NCBI GenBank assembly: GCA_024763185.1
Contig: JANTFY010000186.1
Location: 1-5,089 of the forward strand
DNA from: Gammaproteobacteria bacterium
Lineage (GTDB): Bacteria > Pseudomonadota > Gammaproteobacteria > GCA-001735895
Reading direction: 5' to 3'
Length of the DNA: 5,089 nt
Below, one piece after another: positions 1 to 5,089 of the stretch (within the stretch, counting starts at the first letter, position 1; each line of letters begins with the position of its first letter). Position numbers and translations under genes: made by a program. The notes under the pieces were generated by a model. It saw only the letters and a list, made by a program, of their open reading frames with translations, did not search any database and was not told the DNA's origin.

Positions 1-390
1 CAAATCTCCGGCAGCGCGATGAGTGCCCAGTCGCTGCGCTTGAATACCATCGCCAGCAACATGGCAAACGCTGAAACGGTCGCAGCTTCGGAACAGGAAG
101 CCTATCGCTCCCGGCAAACCGTGTTCCAGAGTTATGTGTTCGATAAATCACGCCCTGCAGAAAGCGGGGTCAACATGTTAGGTGTGGTGGAAAGTGATGC
201 ACCGGTGCGCAAGATGTATGACCCGCAAAATCCGCTGGCCAACGAGCAGGGTTACGTGTTCACCAGCAATGTGGATACGGTAGAGGAAATGGTCAATATG
301 TTATCCTCATCGCGTTCCTATCAAAATAATGTGGAAGTGTTGAATACCTCCAAAGACTTGATGGTGCGAACCCTGTCACTTGGAAATTAA
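1..390 (+). CDS. flgC: Flagellar basal-body rod protein FlgC, 5' end cut by the window
   Basis: FlgC is one of the proximal rod subunits of the flagellar basal body; it is exported by the flagellar type III apparatus and assembles in the periplasm. The open frame runs from base 1, reading QISGSAMSAQSLRLNTIASN, which is the conserved N-terminal rod signature; the ATG at position 19 is an internal methionine, not the start. From the family pattern about seven residues (roughly MSLFNVF) are missing, giving a full length near 136 aa, close to the 134 aa of E. coli. The C-terminal helix is canonical (SNVDTVEEMVNMLSSSRSYQ, then NNVEVLNTSKDLM, ending TLSLGN). The stop at 388-390 lies 29 bases before flgD, consistent with one operon. 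Nothing in the visible part looks damaged. Identification is very secure; only the exact start is unseen. Confidence 0.96.
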   Translation, partial: QISGSAMSAQSLRLNTIASNMANAETVAASEQEAYRSRQTVFQSYVFDKSRPAESGVNMLGVVESDAPVRKMYDPQNPLANEQGYVFTSNVDTVEEMVNMLSSSRSYQNNVEVLNTSKDLMVRTLSLGN

Positions 391-419
391 CGCATGCGTA
401 ATTAGTGAGAACCTGAACC

Positions 420-1097
420 ATGTCAGACATTGATACTAAAAACCTGTACACCGATCTGGGGATTAACAAACCCAAACAGACCGAGAGCAAAGCCAATGAT
501 AAGTTGGGCCAGGCCGAATTCCTCGAATTGATGACCGCCCAGCTTAAGTTTCAGGATCCATTGAAACCGATGGAAAATGGGGAGTTTCTGGCGCAGATGG
601 CCCAGTTCGGTACGGTCAGTGGTATCAATGAATTGAATTCGGCATTCAGCAGCATGAGTGCGGCGTTCCAGTCCAACCAGGCTCTGCAGGCATCGACCAT
701 GGTCGGACGTTCGGTACTGGTGCCGAGTGACCAGGTCCGTTTGAGCGATGAAGGCCAGTTGAAGGCGGCGGTGGACCTGGAGCAGCCTGCCAGCCAGGTG
801 GTGATCAATGTCCATAATGCCAGTGGCCAACTGGTGCATCGTATCGATATGGGGCGCCAGCAGGCGGGTCTGTTGAATGTCGAATGGAATGGCATGAATG
901 CGGATGGAGACCGGGTGTCACCCGGCCTTTACACCGTATCTGCAGAATTGCACCAGGGCGATAACGTCTCTGCCGGCAACATCCTGACAGCCGTTCAGGT
1001 TGAAAGCGTGACCCTGGGTCAGGCCGGCCAGGATTTAACCTTAACCGTTTCAGATCTGGGTGATATCAGTATGAGCCAGATTCGAAAAATTATGTAA
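420..1097 (+). CDS. flgD: Flagellar hook-assembly scaffold protein FlgD
   Basis: FlgD caps the tip of the growing hook, lets FlgE subunits polymerise, and is discarded when the hook is complete. The 225-residue product is the usual length. Residues 33-79 hold the conserved FlgD N-terminal block (FLELMTAQLKFQDPLKPMEN, then EFLAQMAQFGTVSGINEL). VGRSVLVPS at 95-103 marks entry to the C-terminal part. Residues about 116-182 read as the FlgD Ig-like insert (VVINVHNASGQLVH, VEWNGMNADGDRVSPGLYTV), and about 185-225 is the closing beta segment (VESVTLGQAGQDLTLTV), ending in IRKIM. The preceding GTGAGA at 405-410 is a modest ribosome site nine bases before ATG, and no better start is visible. It sits 29 bases after flgC and 41 before flgE, in standard order. 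The call rests on motif recognition over the full length. Confidence 0.96.
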   Translation: MSDIDTKNLYTDLGINKPKQTESKANDKLGQAEFLELMTAQLKFQDPLKPMENGEFLAQMAQFGTVSGINELNSAFSSMSAAFQSNQALQASTMVGRSVLVPSDQVRLSDEGQLKAAVDLEQPASQVVINVHNASGQLVHRIDMGRQQAGLLNVEWNGMNADGDRVSPGLYTVSAELHQGDNVSAGNILTAVQVESVTLGQAGQDLTLTVSDLGDISMSQIRKIM

Positions 1098-1101
1098 ACA
1101 G

Positions 1102-1121
1102 CCAGGTCTTTGTGGTCCTGG
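1102..1121 (+). other. Possible intercistronic hairpin between flgD and flgE
   Basis: CCAGG (1102-1106) and CCTGG (1117-1121) form a five-pair inverted repeat around a ten-base loop, lying between the flgD stop and the flgE ribosome site. There is no T run after it, so it is not an intrinsic terminator. It could affect stability of the downstream hook-gene transcript, but a five-pair stem is weak and may be chance. Confidence 0.25.
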
Positions 1122-1138
1122 AATAGAGGGGAAATGAT

Positions 1139-2482
1139 ATGTCTTTTAATACAGCATTAAGTGGCTTGCAGGCTGCATCGATAGACCTGAGTGTCACCAG
1201 TAACAACATTGCCAACTCGGCGACAACTGGATTTAAATTTTCCAGGGCTGAATTTGGTGATATTTACGCGGTTTCACCGTTCGGCAACAATCCGACTGCG
1301 GTGGGTAATGGTGTGCAGGTGGATGCCGTCAGCCAGCAGTTCACCCAGGGAAATTTTGAATTTACCGATAACAGCCTGGATCTGGCGGTCAGTGGTCAGG
1401 GCCTGTTCGTGGTCAGTCAGAATCAGGCAGGCACCGATCGTTCCTACAGTAGGGCCGGTGAATTTCGTGTCAATGAAAGTGGTTTCGTGGTTAATAACGA
1501 TGGACGCTACCTGCAGGCTTTTCCGGTGGATGCCAATACCGGCTCTGTGACATCCACCAGTTTAAATACCACAACTTCCATTCAGCTTCCGCCTTCAACC
1601 GGCGCTCCCCAGGCAACCACCGAGATCGAGATCGGTTTGAATCTGAATTCCAGTGCCACGGCGCTGGATCCGGCAAACTTTGATCCAAGCGCGAGCAATA
1701 CCTATACCAACTCAACCTCGAGTACCGTCTATGATTCCCTCGGCGAGTCGCATGTATTTACCTACTATTTTGTGAAGGATGTGCCCGGTTCGGCAACCAA
1801 TGCGGCGAATGATCCGAATCAGTGGCAGATGTTTACCTATCTGGATGGCGACCCGGTAGATATCGGGGCAGGGGGTAATGCAATAGTGCACCCGGACCCT
1901 TCAGCGGTCGCCCCGGCAACCACGATTGCACAGGTTTCTGCCCAATTTAATTTTAACCCGGACGGAACACTCAATTCGACGGCCCCGGGCACCATTGCTA
2001 ACGTGCCCATCACGCTGTCCAATGGCGCAAACCAGTTGGCGTTAACGCATGACTTTGCGAACAATACCACGACCCAGTTTTCCGCCAACTTTTCAGTCAA
2101 TACGCTGGATCCCACGGGTTACACCACGGGTCGCCTGACCGGTCTGGATGTGTCGGAAGAAGGCCTGATTCGGGCAACCTACACCAATGGTACGTCGACG
2201 CCTATCGGCAAAGTGGCGCTGGCAGATTTTCCCAATAGCCAGGGCCTAGTGAATATTGGAAATACCTCCTGGGATGAAACCACCGAGTCCGGAGCGGTGA
2301 TTGCCGGCGAAGCGGGTTCGGGTCGATTCGGTCTGATCCAGTCCGGTGCGCTGGAGGCCTCCAATGTGGACCTGACCCAGCAACTGGTTAACCTGATTAC
2401 CGCGCAGCGAAATTTCCAGGCCAATGCGAGGTCGATTGAAACCTCCAATACCTTGACCCAGACCATTATTCAGATCCGTTAG
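1139..2482 (+). CDS. flgE: Flagellar hook protein FlgE
   Basis: FlgE polymerises outside the cell to form the hook joining rod and filament. The 447-residue product is somewhat longer than the 402 aa of E. coli FlgE, the extra length lying in the variable centre. The N-terminal rod/hook signature is at residues 1-33 (MSFNTALSGLQAASIDLSVT, SNNIANSATTGFK). The shared FlgE/F/G core follows at 79-92 (SLDLAVSGQGLFVV) and 102-130 (SYSRAGEFRVNESGF, NDGRYLQAFPV). A Ser/Thr/Asn-rich segment from about 140 to 310 corresponds to the outward-facing, fast-evolving hook domain. The C-terminus (SGALEASNVDLTQQLVNLIT, then AQRNFQANARSIETSNTLTQ) is the classical D0 helix, ending TIIQIR. GAGGGG at 1126-1131 is the strongest ribosome site in the flagellar block and fixes the ATG at 1139; a nearer ATG at 1134 is out of frame. 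Good Shine-Dalgarno strength fits a protein needed in many copies. Confidence 0.97.
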   Translation: MSFNTALSGLQAASIDLSVTSNNIANSATTGFKFSRAEFGDIYAVSPFGNNPTAVGNGVQVDAVSQQFTQGNFEFTDNSLDLAVSGQGLFVVSQNQAGTDRSYSRAGEFRVNESGFVVNNDGRYLQAFPVDANTGSVTSTSLNTTTSIQLPPSTGAPQATTEIEIGLNLNSSATALDPANFDPSASNTYTNSTSSTVYDSLGESHVFTYYFVKDVPGSATNAANDPNQWQMFTYLDGDPVDIGAGGNAIVHPDPSAVAPATTIAQVSAQFNFNPDGTLNSTAPGTIANVPITLSNGANQLALTHDFANNTTTQFSANFSVNTLDPTGYTTGRLTGLDVSEEGLIRATYTNGTSTPIGKVALADFPNSQGLVNIGNTSWDETTESGAVIAGEAGSGRFGLIQSGALEASNVDLTQQLVNLITAQRNFQANARSIETSNTLTQTIIQIR

Positions 2483-2509
2483 TTAATATAAAAGCATCGG
2501 GATAACACT

Positions 2510-3253
2510 ATGGACCGTTTTTTATACATCGCAATGAATGGGGCTAAAAATGCCCTGCATGCCCAGCAGACCAATGCCAATAACCTGGCCAATGTCAGTA
2601 CGATCGGGTTCAAGGCGCAGTTGGATCATTTTCAGCGCCAGGATGTGTACGGTCCGGGTTTTGCCAGCCGTGCCTATGCCAGCGATCAGCAGTTGGGTGA
2701 CGATTTCAAACACGGACCGGTGATGACCACCGGGCGTGATCTGGATGTCACCATCAACGGAGATGGCTGGTTTGCGGTACAGGCGGATGACGGCTCAACT
2801 GCTTATTCAAGACGTGGTGATTTTCGTACTGATCCCAGTGGCCTGTTGTTAAATGGTGCCAACCAGATTGTCATGGGTGAGGGTGGCCCTATCACGATTC
2901 CGGAATTCGAAAGCCTGGTGATAGGCCGTGACGGCACCATCAGTATCCGTGCTGCCGGCCAGGCGGCCAATACCCTGGTGGCAGTGGATCGACTGATGCT
3001 GGTGAAACCGGAAGTATCCAGCCTTGAGCGCGGCGCTGACGGCTTGTTTCGTACCCGTGATGGTTTTCCCGCTGCACCGGATGCTTCGGTCACCCTGACC
3101 AATGGCGCGCTCGAGGCCAGCAATGTCAATACGGTCGATGCGATGGTCAAGATGATGGAATATGCACGTTTTTATGAAACCCAGGTCAAATTAATGAACA
3201 CCGCCAATGATAACGATGCGGCCAGTGCACGCCTGATGCGGTTAAGTGGTTAA
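2510..3253 (+). CDS. flgF: Flagellar basal-body rod protein FlgF
   Basis: FlgF is a proximal rod subunit of the basal body, exported through the flagellar secretion channel. The 247-residue product has the usual FlgF length. It starts MDRFLYIAMNGAKNALHAQQ, and NANNLANVSTIGFKA at about 22-36 is the rod-family signature. The central core holds DLDVTINGDGWFAV (77-90) and AYSRRGDFRTDPSGLLLNG (98-116). ERGADGLFRTRDG at about 173-185 and the C-terminal helix from 198 (TNGALEASNVNTVDAMVKMM, then EYARFYETQVKLMNTAND) separate it from FlgG, which has a different N-terminus. A short GGGA at 2499-2502 precedes the ATG by seven bases. The gap after flgE is 27 bases. It is the last flagellar gene visible; flgG does not follow and no convincing terminator is seen after its stop. 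Confidence 0.96.
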   Translation: MDRFLYIAMNGAKNALHAQQTNANNLANVSTIGFKAQLDHFQRQDVYGPGFASRAYASDQQLGDDFKHGPVMTTGRDLDVTINGDGWFAVQADDGSTAYSRRGDFRTDPSGLLLNGANQIVMGEGGPITIPEFESLVIGRDGTISIRAAGQAANTLVAVDRLMLVKPEVSSLERGADGLFRTRDGFPAAPDASVTLTNGALEASNVNTVDAMVKMMEYARFYETQVKLMNTANDNDAASARLMRLSG

Positions 3254-3480
3254 GGCTTTTTAGCACCAATAGAAAAGGCCCAGGTGATATCGATGGGTCA
3301 GGATAGGAATTCATCGGGGCATTGACGGGATACGGGCGTACCTGTCGTGAAGGTGGTTTTGATTCCTGGCCTTTCGTTTTTACCCTGCAACACGAGCTGG
3401 ATGCCGTGGCCGGGCTGTCGACGAAGCGGACACTTTTTATTAAGTTTCAGGGTTCATGAACTGGGTGGGGTGCTGGATAG
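3254..3480. other. Non-coding gap after flgF
   Basis: No convincing gene lies here. One plus-strand frame is open for 50 codons from 3307 to the stop at 3457-3459, but it has no ATG and no ribosome site, and I do not recognise its translation. An imperfect hairpin directly after flgF pairs GGCTTTT with AAAAGGCC across one bulged base (about 3253-3281); it is not followed by T residues and is at best a weak end for the flagellar transcript. A T-rich stretch at 3434-3441 has only a poor stem before it. There is no sign of flgG or a remnant of it. Confidence 0.5.
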
Positions 3481-3512
3481 AAATAAAAAAGCCTGAACGG
3501 GTGTTCAGGCTT
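3481..3512 (-). terminator. Intrinsic terminator of the minus-strand acidic peptide gene
   Basis: A perfect ten-pair inverted repeat, AAGCCTGAAC (3489-3498) and GTTCAGGCTT (3503-3512), encloses a four-base loop. Read on the minus strand the stem is followed by TTTTATTT, giving a textbook rho-independent terminator 19 bases after the stop of the 3532-3705 gene. On the plus strand the stem is followed by GTTAACG, with no T run, so it should act chiefly in the minus direction. Confidence 0.9.
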
Positions 3513-3531
3513 GTTAACGCTTACCAGTTAT

Positions 3532-3705
3532 TTATTCGCACTCTGGCTCTTCCTCTTCACCGCCTTTGTTCGGTTTCTTTTTCTGATCATCCGTGGCCGT
3601 TACCTCGGTATCTTCTGAGGTCGCGCCGTGGTCATCGGCATAGGTGGCCGAGTTGAAACCCAGCAGGCTGATTGTCAGGATAAAAAAAGTGAACAGTTGT
3701 TTCAT
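3532..3705 (-). CDS. Small predicted exported acidic protein, unknown function
   Basis: I do not recognise a named family. The 57-residue product begins MKQLFTFFILTISLLGFNSA, a typical signal peptide with one Lys, a long hydrophobic core, and a plausible signal peptidase I site after A23 (TYA, then DDHG). There is no lipobox cysteine. The predicted mature part is about 34 residues, Asp/Glu/Thr-rich, then a basic KKKPNK patch (42-47), GG, and a strongly acidic tail EEEEPECE carrying the only cysteine. An upstream in-frame ATG at 3717 is possible, but GGAGA at 3711-3715 is ideally placed for the ATG at 3705, and the signal peptide fits that start. It is convergent with flgF, has its own terminator, and no clear promoter was found upstream. 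A ribosome site, signal peptide and terminator together make it a real gene; a periplasmic or secreted location is inferred. Confidence 0.82.
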   Translation of the reverse strand: MKQLFTFFILTISLLGFNSATYADDHGATSEDTEVTATDDQKKKPNKGGEEEEPECE

Positions 3706-4000
3706 GGGTATCTCCATTGGTTAGCGTTTGCAAATCAGTGTAGAACAGTTAGCTGAACCGTACATGAATGGCTTTGTAACGAGTTTGTGGGTTCAGGTAA
3801 GCGATGGTCTTATCGGCATCGAAGGGATTGGTTCCGCGAAAAATTGATCGTCAGCGAGAGAATTTTATAAAGACATAAGAAATGGTGAATGGATATCAGG
3901 CATCGATGCGAGTATTGTCCTCCCGGTTTGAATTTACCTGGGTTGATGCTAAAGATACCTTATCTGTGTTAACCGTTTGATTATTTCCCGGAATACCAAC
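3706..4000. other. Intergenic region between divergent small genes
   Basis: No gene is supported here. It must contain the promoter of the minus-strand acidic peptide gene and probably that of the plus-strand membrane protein gene. A seven-pair inverted repeat, CTGAACC (3753-3759) and GGTTCAG (3790-3796), spans a 30-base loop and may be chance. A minus-strand TACACT at 3737-3742 resembles a -10 box but lacks a -35 at normal spacing. Confidence 0.5.
3844..3871 (+). promoter_or_regulatory. Candidate sigma-70-type promoter upstream of the DUF2788-like gene
   Basis: TTGATC (3844-3849) and TATAAA (3866-3871) are separated by 16 bases and match the -35 and -10 consensus at four and five of six positions. 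It would give a leader of about 120 bases before the ATG at 4001. The match is by eye only, and AT-rich spacers often produce such pairs. Confidence 0.3.
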
Positions 4001-4210
4001 ATGACCGAAAAAGAGTTTGCGGAAACCTCCTTGACCATTGGCCTGGTCGTGATGATTTCCTATATGGTTTTTATCGTGTACAAACTGGGCAAGGATTCCA
4101 AAGCAGGTAAATTCGGCTCGTTCATTTTATTCCTGGTGCTGGGTCTGGGTATCTTCGGGTTTATCATCAAATTCGTCATAAAAATGGTGCTGACCAGTCA
4201 GTTGGACTGA
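4001..4210 (+). CDS. Small two-helix inner-membrane protein, probably DUF2788 family
   Basis: The 69-residue product has an acidic N-terminus (MTEKEFAE), a first membrane helix at about 10-28 (LTIGLVVMISYMVFIVY), a basic loop KLGKDSKAGKFG (28-39), and a second helix at about 40-64 (SFILFLVLGLGIFGFIIKFV). The SKAGKFG loop and the GLGIFGFIIK end of the second helix match my recollection of the DUF2788 proteins of Gammaproteobacteria, which have no established function. The basic loop suggests it faces the cytoplasm, with both termini outside. The frame can be extended to a TTG at 3977, but the ATG at 4001 fits the family and has a weak GGA eight bases before it. It stands alone, 130 bases or more from any plausible partner, so context says nothing about its role. 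It is certainly coding; the family name is less certain. Confidence 0.8.
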   Translation: MTEKEFAETSLTIGLVVMISYMVFIVYKLGKDSKAGKFGSFILFLVLGLGIFGFIIKFVIKMVLTSQLD

Positions 4211-4274
4211 CTATTGTGCCCATCCGATAATTTCACTCCGACCAGGCATCTGGAACATTTATAGGCCTATTTGT

Positions 4275-4441
4275 TTGAAAGGGTTTATAAAATCTCTCAA
4301 TACGCTAAACCGGGATTATCTGGGCATACTGTCGCATGAAGTTTTAGATGAAAAAAACGAGGCGATTCAGCGTGGGAGGAAAAAGTGCCCGCGATTGTAA
4401 AGGAAATGATTAAAAAACAGCAGGGCCTCAAAGCTCAGTAA
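4275..4441 (+). pseudogene. Possible small gene split by a frameshift at an A7 run
   Basis: Two adjoining plus-strand frames together read like one small protein. In the first, from an uncertain start (TTG at 4275, or a degenerate ATA at 4287 close behind GAAAGGG), the translation includes SLNTLNRDYLGILSHEVLDEK up to the A run at 4351-4357. In the frame one base back it continues KRGDSAWEEKVPAIVKEMIK and ends KQQGLKAQ at the TAA at 4439-4441. Joined, this gives about 55 residues with a helical, charged, protein-like composition, whereas the unshifted tail (NEAIQRGRKKCPRL) does not. One extra A in the run would restore a single frame. There is no ATG in the first frame, so the start codon may also be lost. 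The joined pattern feels like a conserved small protein, but I cannot name it. Alternatives are chance open frames in a non-coding gap, or only the short GTG-initiated peptide at 4385-4441, which has GGGAGG before it. Confidence 0.35.
4352..4358 (+). other. A-AAA-AAC slippery heptamer
   Basis: In the upstream frame of the split small gene the codons read GAA-AAA-AAC, so positions 4352-4358 form the heptamer type used for -1 ribosomal slippage. A one-base backward slip here enters exactly the frame that stays open to 4439. I see no strong downstream stem; GGGAGG at 4374-4379 follows the heptamer rather than preceding it. The sequence match is plain; any function is inferred. Confidence 0.3.
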
Positions 4442-4443
4442 AG

Positions 4444-4467
4444 AATGCCCTTATAGACCCCGGCATT
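4444..4467. repeat. Inverted repeat just upstream of sbcB
   Basis: AATGCC (4444-4449) and GGCATT (4462-4467) form a six-pair dyad with a 12-base loop. It is not followed by a T run, so it is a poor terminator. It overlaps the -35 and spacer of the candidate sbcB promoter, so it could be an operator, a weak terminator of upstream transcription, or chance. Confidence 0.35.
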
Positions 4468-4479
4468 TCAGGTTACAAT
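4451..4479 (+). promoter_or_regulatory. Candidate sbcB promoter
   Basis: TACAAT at 4474-4479 matches the -10 consensus at five of six positions; TTATAG at 4451-4456, 17 bases upstream, matches the -35 at only three of six. Initiation would fall near 4486 and leave a leader of about 20 bases with no clear Shine-Dalgarno, since GAGGG at 4480-4484 is too far from the ATG at 4506. Confidence 0.4.
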
Positions 4480-4505
4480 GAGGGTCCATACAAAATAATA
4501 ATACC

Positions 4506-5089
4506 ATGGCCAAAGCAAGCTTCTATTGGCACGATTATGAAACCTGGGGAGCAAATCCCAGGGTTGATCGCCCCGCACAATTTGCCGGTATCAGAACGGA
4601 CCAGGATCTGGTAGTTATTGGCGAGCCGCTGATGATTTACTGCCAACCCACGGCCGATTTTTTGCCTCATCCCGAAGCGGTATTGATAACCGGAATTACC
4701 CCGCAACAGGCCCTGGCTGAAGGTGTCAACGAAGCCAGTTTCTTCAAGCAGATTCATGCCGAGTTTACCCGGCCCAATACCTGTGTAGTGGGGTATAACA
4801 GTATTCGCTTCGATGAAGAGGTGACCCGTTTTGGTTTTTACCGAAATTTTATCGACCCGTATGCTTACAGTTGGCAAAACAGTAACAGTCGTTGGGATGT
4901 GCTCGATTTGATGCGCCTGACACATGCACTTCGACCTGAAGGCATCAACTGGCCATTGAATGACAATGGAGTGGCCAGCTTCAAACTGACCGACCTGACC
5001 GCGGCCAATGACATTGAACAAATTGGCGCGCACGATGCTTTGGTCGATGTCAGGGCCACGATAGCGATGGCCAAACTGGTCAAACAAAA
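4506..5089 (+). CDS. sbcB: Exodeoxyribonuclease I (SbcB), 3' end cut by the window
   Basis: Exonuclease I degrades single-stranded DNA 3' to 5' in recombination and mismatch repair. The visible 194 residues are the N-terminal exonuclease domain of a protein that is about 475 aa in E. coli. They align closely by memory with E. coli SbcB: HDYETWGANPRVDRPAQFAG, GEPLMIYCQPTADFLPHPEA, VLITGITPQQA, GYNSIRFDEEVTR, SRWDVLDLMR, ALRPEGINWP and HDALVDVRATIAMAKLVK. The catalytic set is complete: D10 and E12 (Exo I), D103 (Exo II), H176 and D181 (Exo III), each five positions below the E. coli numbering 15, 17, 108, 181, 186. The start is fixed at 4506 because the frame meets TGA at 4479 with no other start codon between. 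No ribosome site is obvious; the leader before ATG is AT-rich (ACAAAATAATAATACC). The C-terminal two thirds lie outside the window. Confidence 0.96.
   Translation, partial: MAKASFYWHDYETWGANPRVDRPAQFAGIRTDQDLVVIGEPLMIYCQPTADFLPHPEAVLITGITPQQALAEGVNEASFFKQIHAEFTRPNTCVVGYNSIRFDEEVTRFGFYRNFIDPYAYSWQNSNSRWDVLDLMRLTHALRPEGINWPLNDNGVASFKLTDLTAANDIEQIGAHDALVDVRATIAMAKLVKQ

Noticed and set aside
19..21. ATG at 19 as the start of flgC
   Set aside because: The frame is open upstream, and the preceding QISGSA belongs to the conserved FlgC N-terminus, so the true start is before the window.
423..839. Minus-strand open frame antisense to flgD
   Set aside because: flgD on the plus strand is identified over its full length; the antisense translation has no recognisable domain or ribosome site.
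3417..3441. Possible terminator for the flagellar operon before TTTTTATT
   Set aside because: The only stem (TGTC with GACA) is four pairs with an irregular interior, too weak to support a terminator call.
3307..3459. Fifty-codon plus-strand open frame after flgF
   Set aside because: It has no ATG and no ribosome site, and its translation is not recognisable; the length is within chance for an open frame at this base composition.
3456..3656. Plus-strand open frame of 66 codons starting ATG at 3456
   Set aside because: It runs through the terminator stem and antisense to the acidic peptide gene, has no ribosome site, and its translation is rich in Arg, Trp and Pro in a way typical of a shadow frame.
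4473..5087. Long minus-strand open frame of 204 codons
   Set aside because: It lies antisense to sbcB, whose plus-strand translation matches exonuclease I with all catalytic residues; the minus frame resembles nothing known.

Overview
The window looks like the chromosome of a gammaproteobacterium of medium GC content. The main evidence is a flagellar rod/hook gene run in the classical order flgC-flgD-flgE-flgF, followed by an exonuclease I gene (sbcB) that closely resembles the Escherichia coli protein, a family found mostly in Gammaproteobacteria. I cannot name a genus from this sequence alone.

Positions 1-3253 are one plus-strand block: the 3' part of flgC (proximal rod), flgD (hook-assembly scaffold), flgE (hook subunit) and flgF (proximal rod). 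Gaps are only 27-41 bases with no internal terminator, so they are probably one transcript. FlgC and FlgF form the rod that crosses the periplasm, FlgD caps the growing hook, and FlgE is the polymer below it. The usual next gene, flgG, does not follow. The block is succeeded by about 230 bases without a recognisable gene.

Positions 3481-3705 hold a minus-strand small gene for a predicted exported, highly acidic 57-residue protein with its own strong intrinsic terminator. It is convergent with flgF. About 300 largely empty bases follow. Next come a plus-strand gene for a 69-residue two-helix membrane protein (probably DUF2788) and a short region (about 4275-4441) that looks like a small gene split between two reading frames at a run of seven A. 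That junction is an A-AAA-AAC heptamer, so it may be a real frameshift, a homopolymer sequence error or, less likely, programmed frameshifting.

The window ends inside sbcB (from 4506), a 3'-5' single-strand DNA exonuclease. All five catalytic residues can be read in the visible part. A candidate promoter and an inverted repeat lie just upstream. I see no mobile element, CRISPR array, tRNA or rRNA. The parts least explained are the acidic secreted peptide, the split small gene and the break in the flagellar cluster after flgF.
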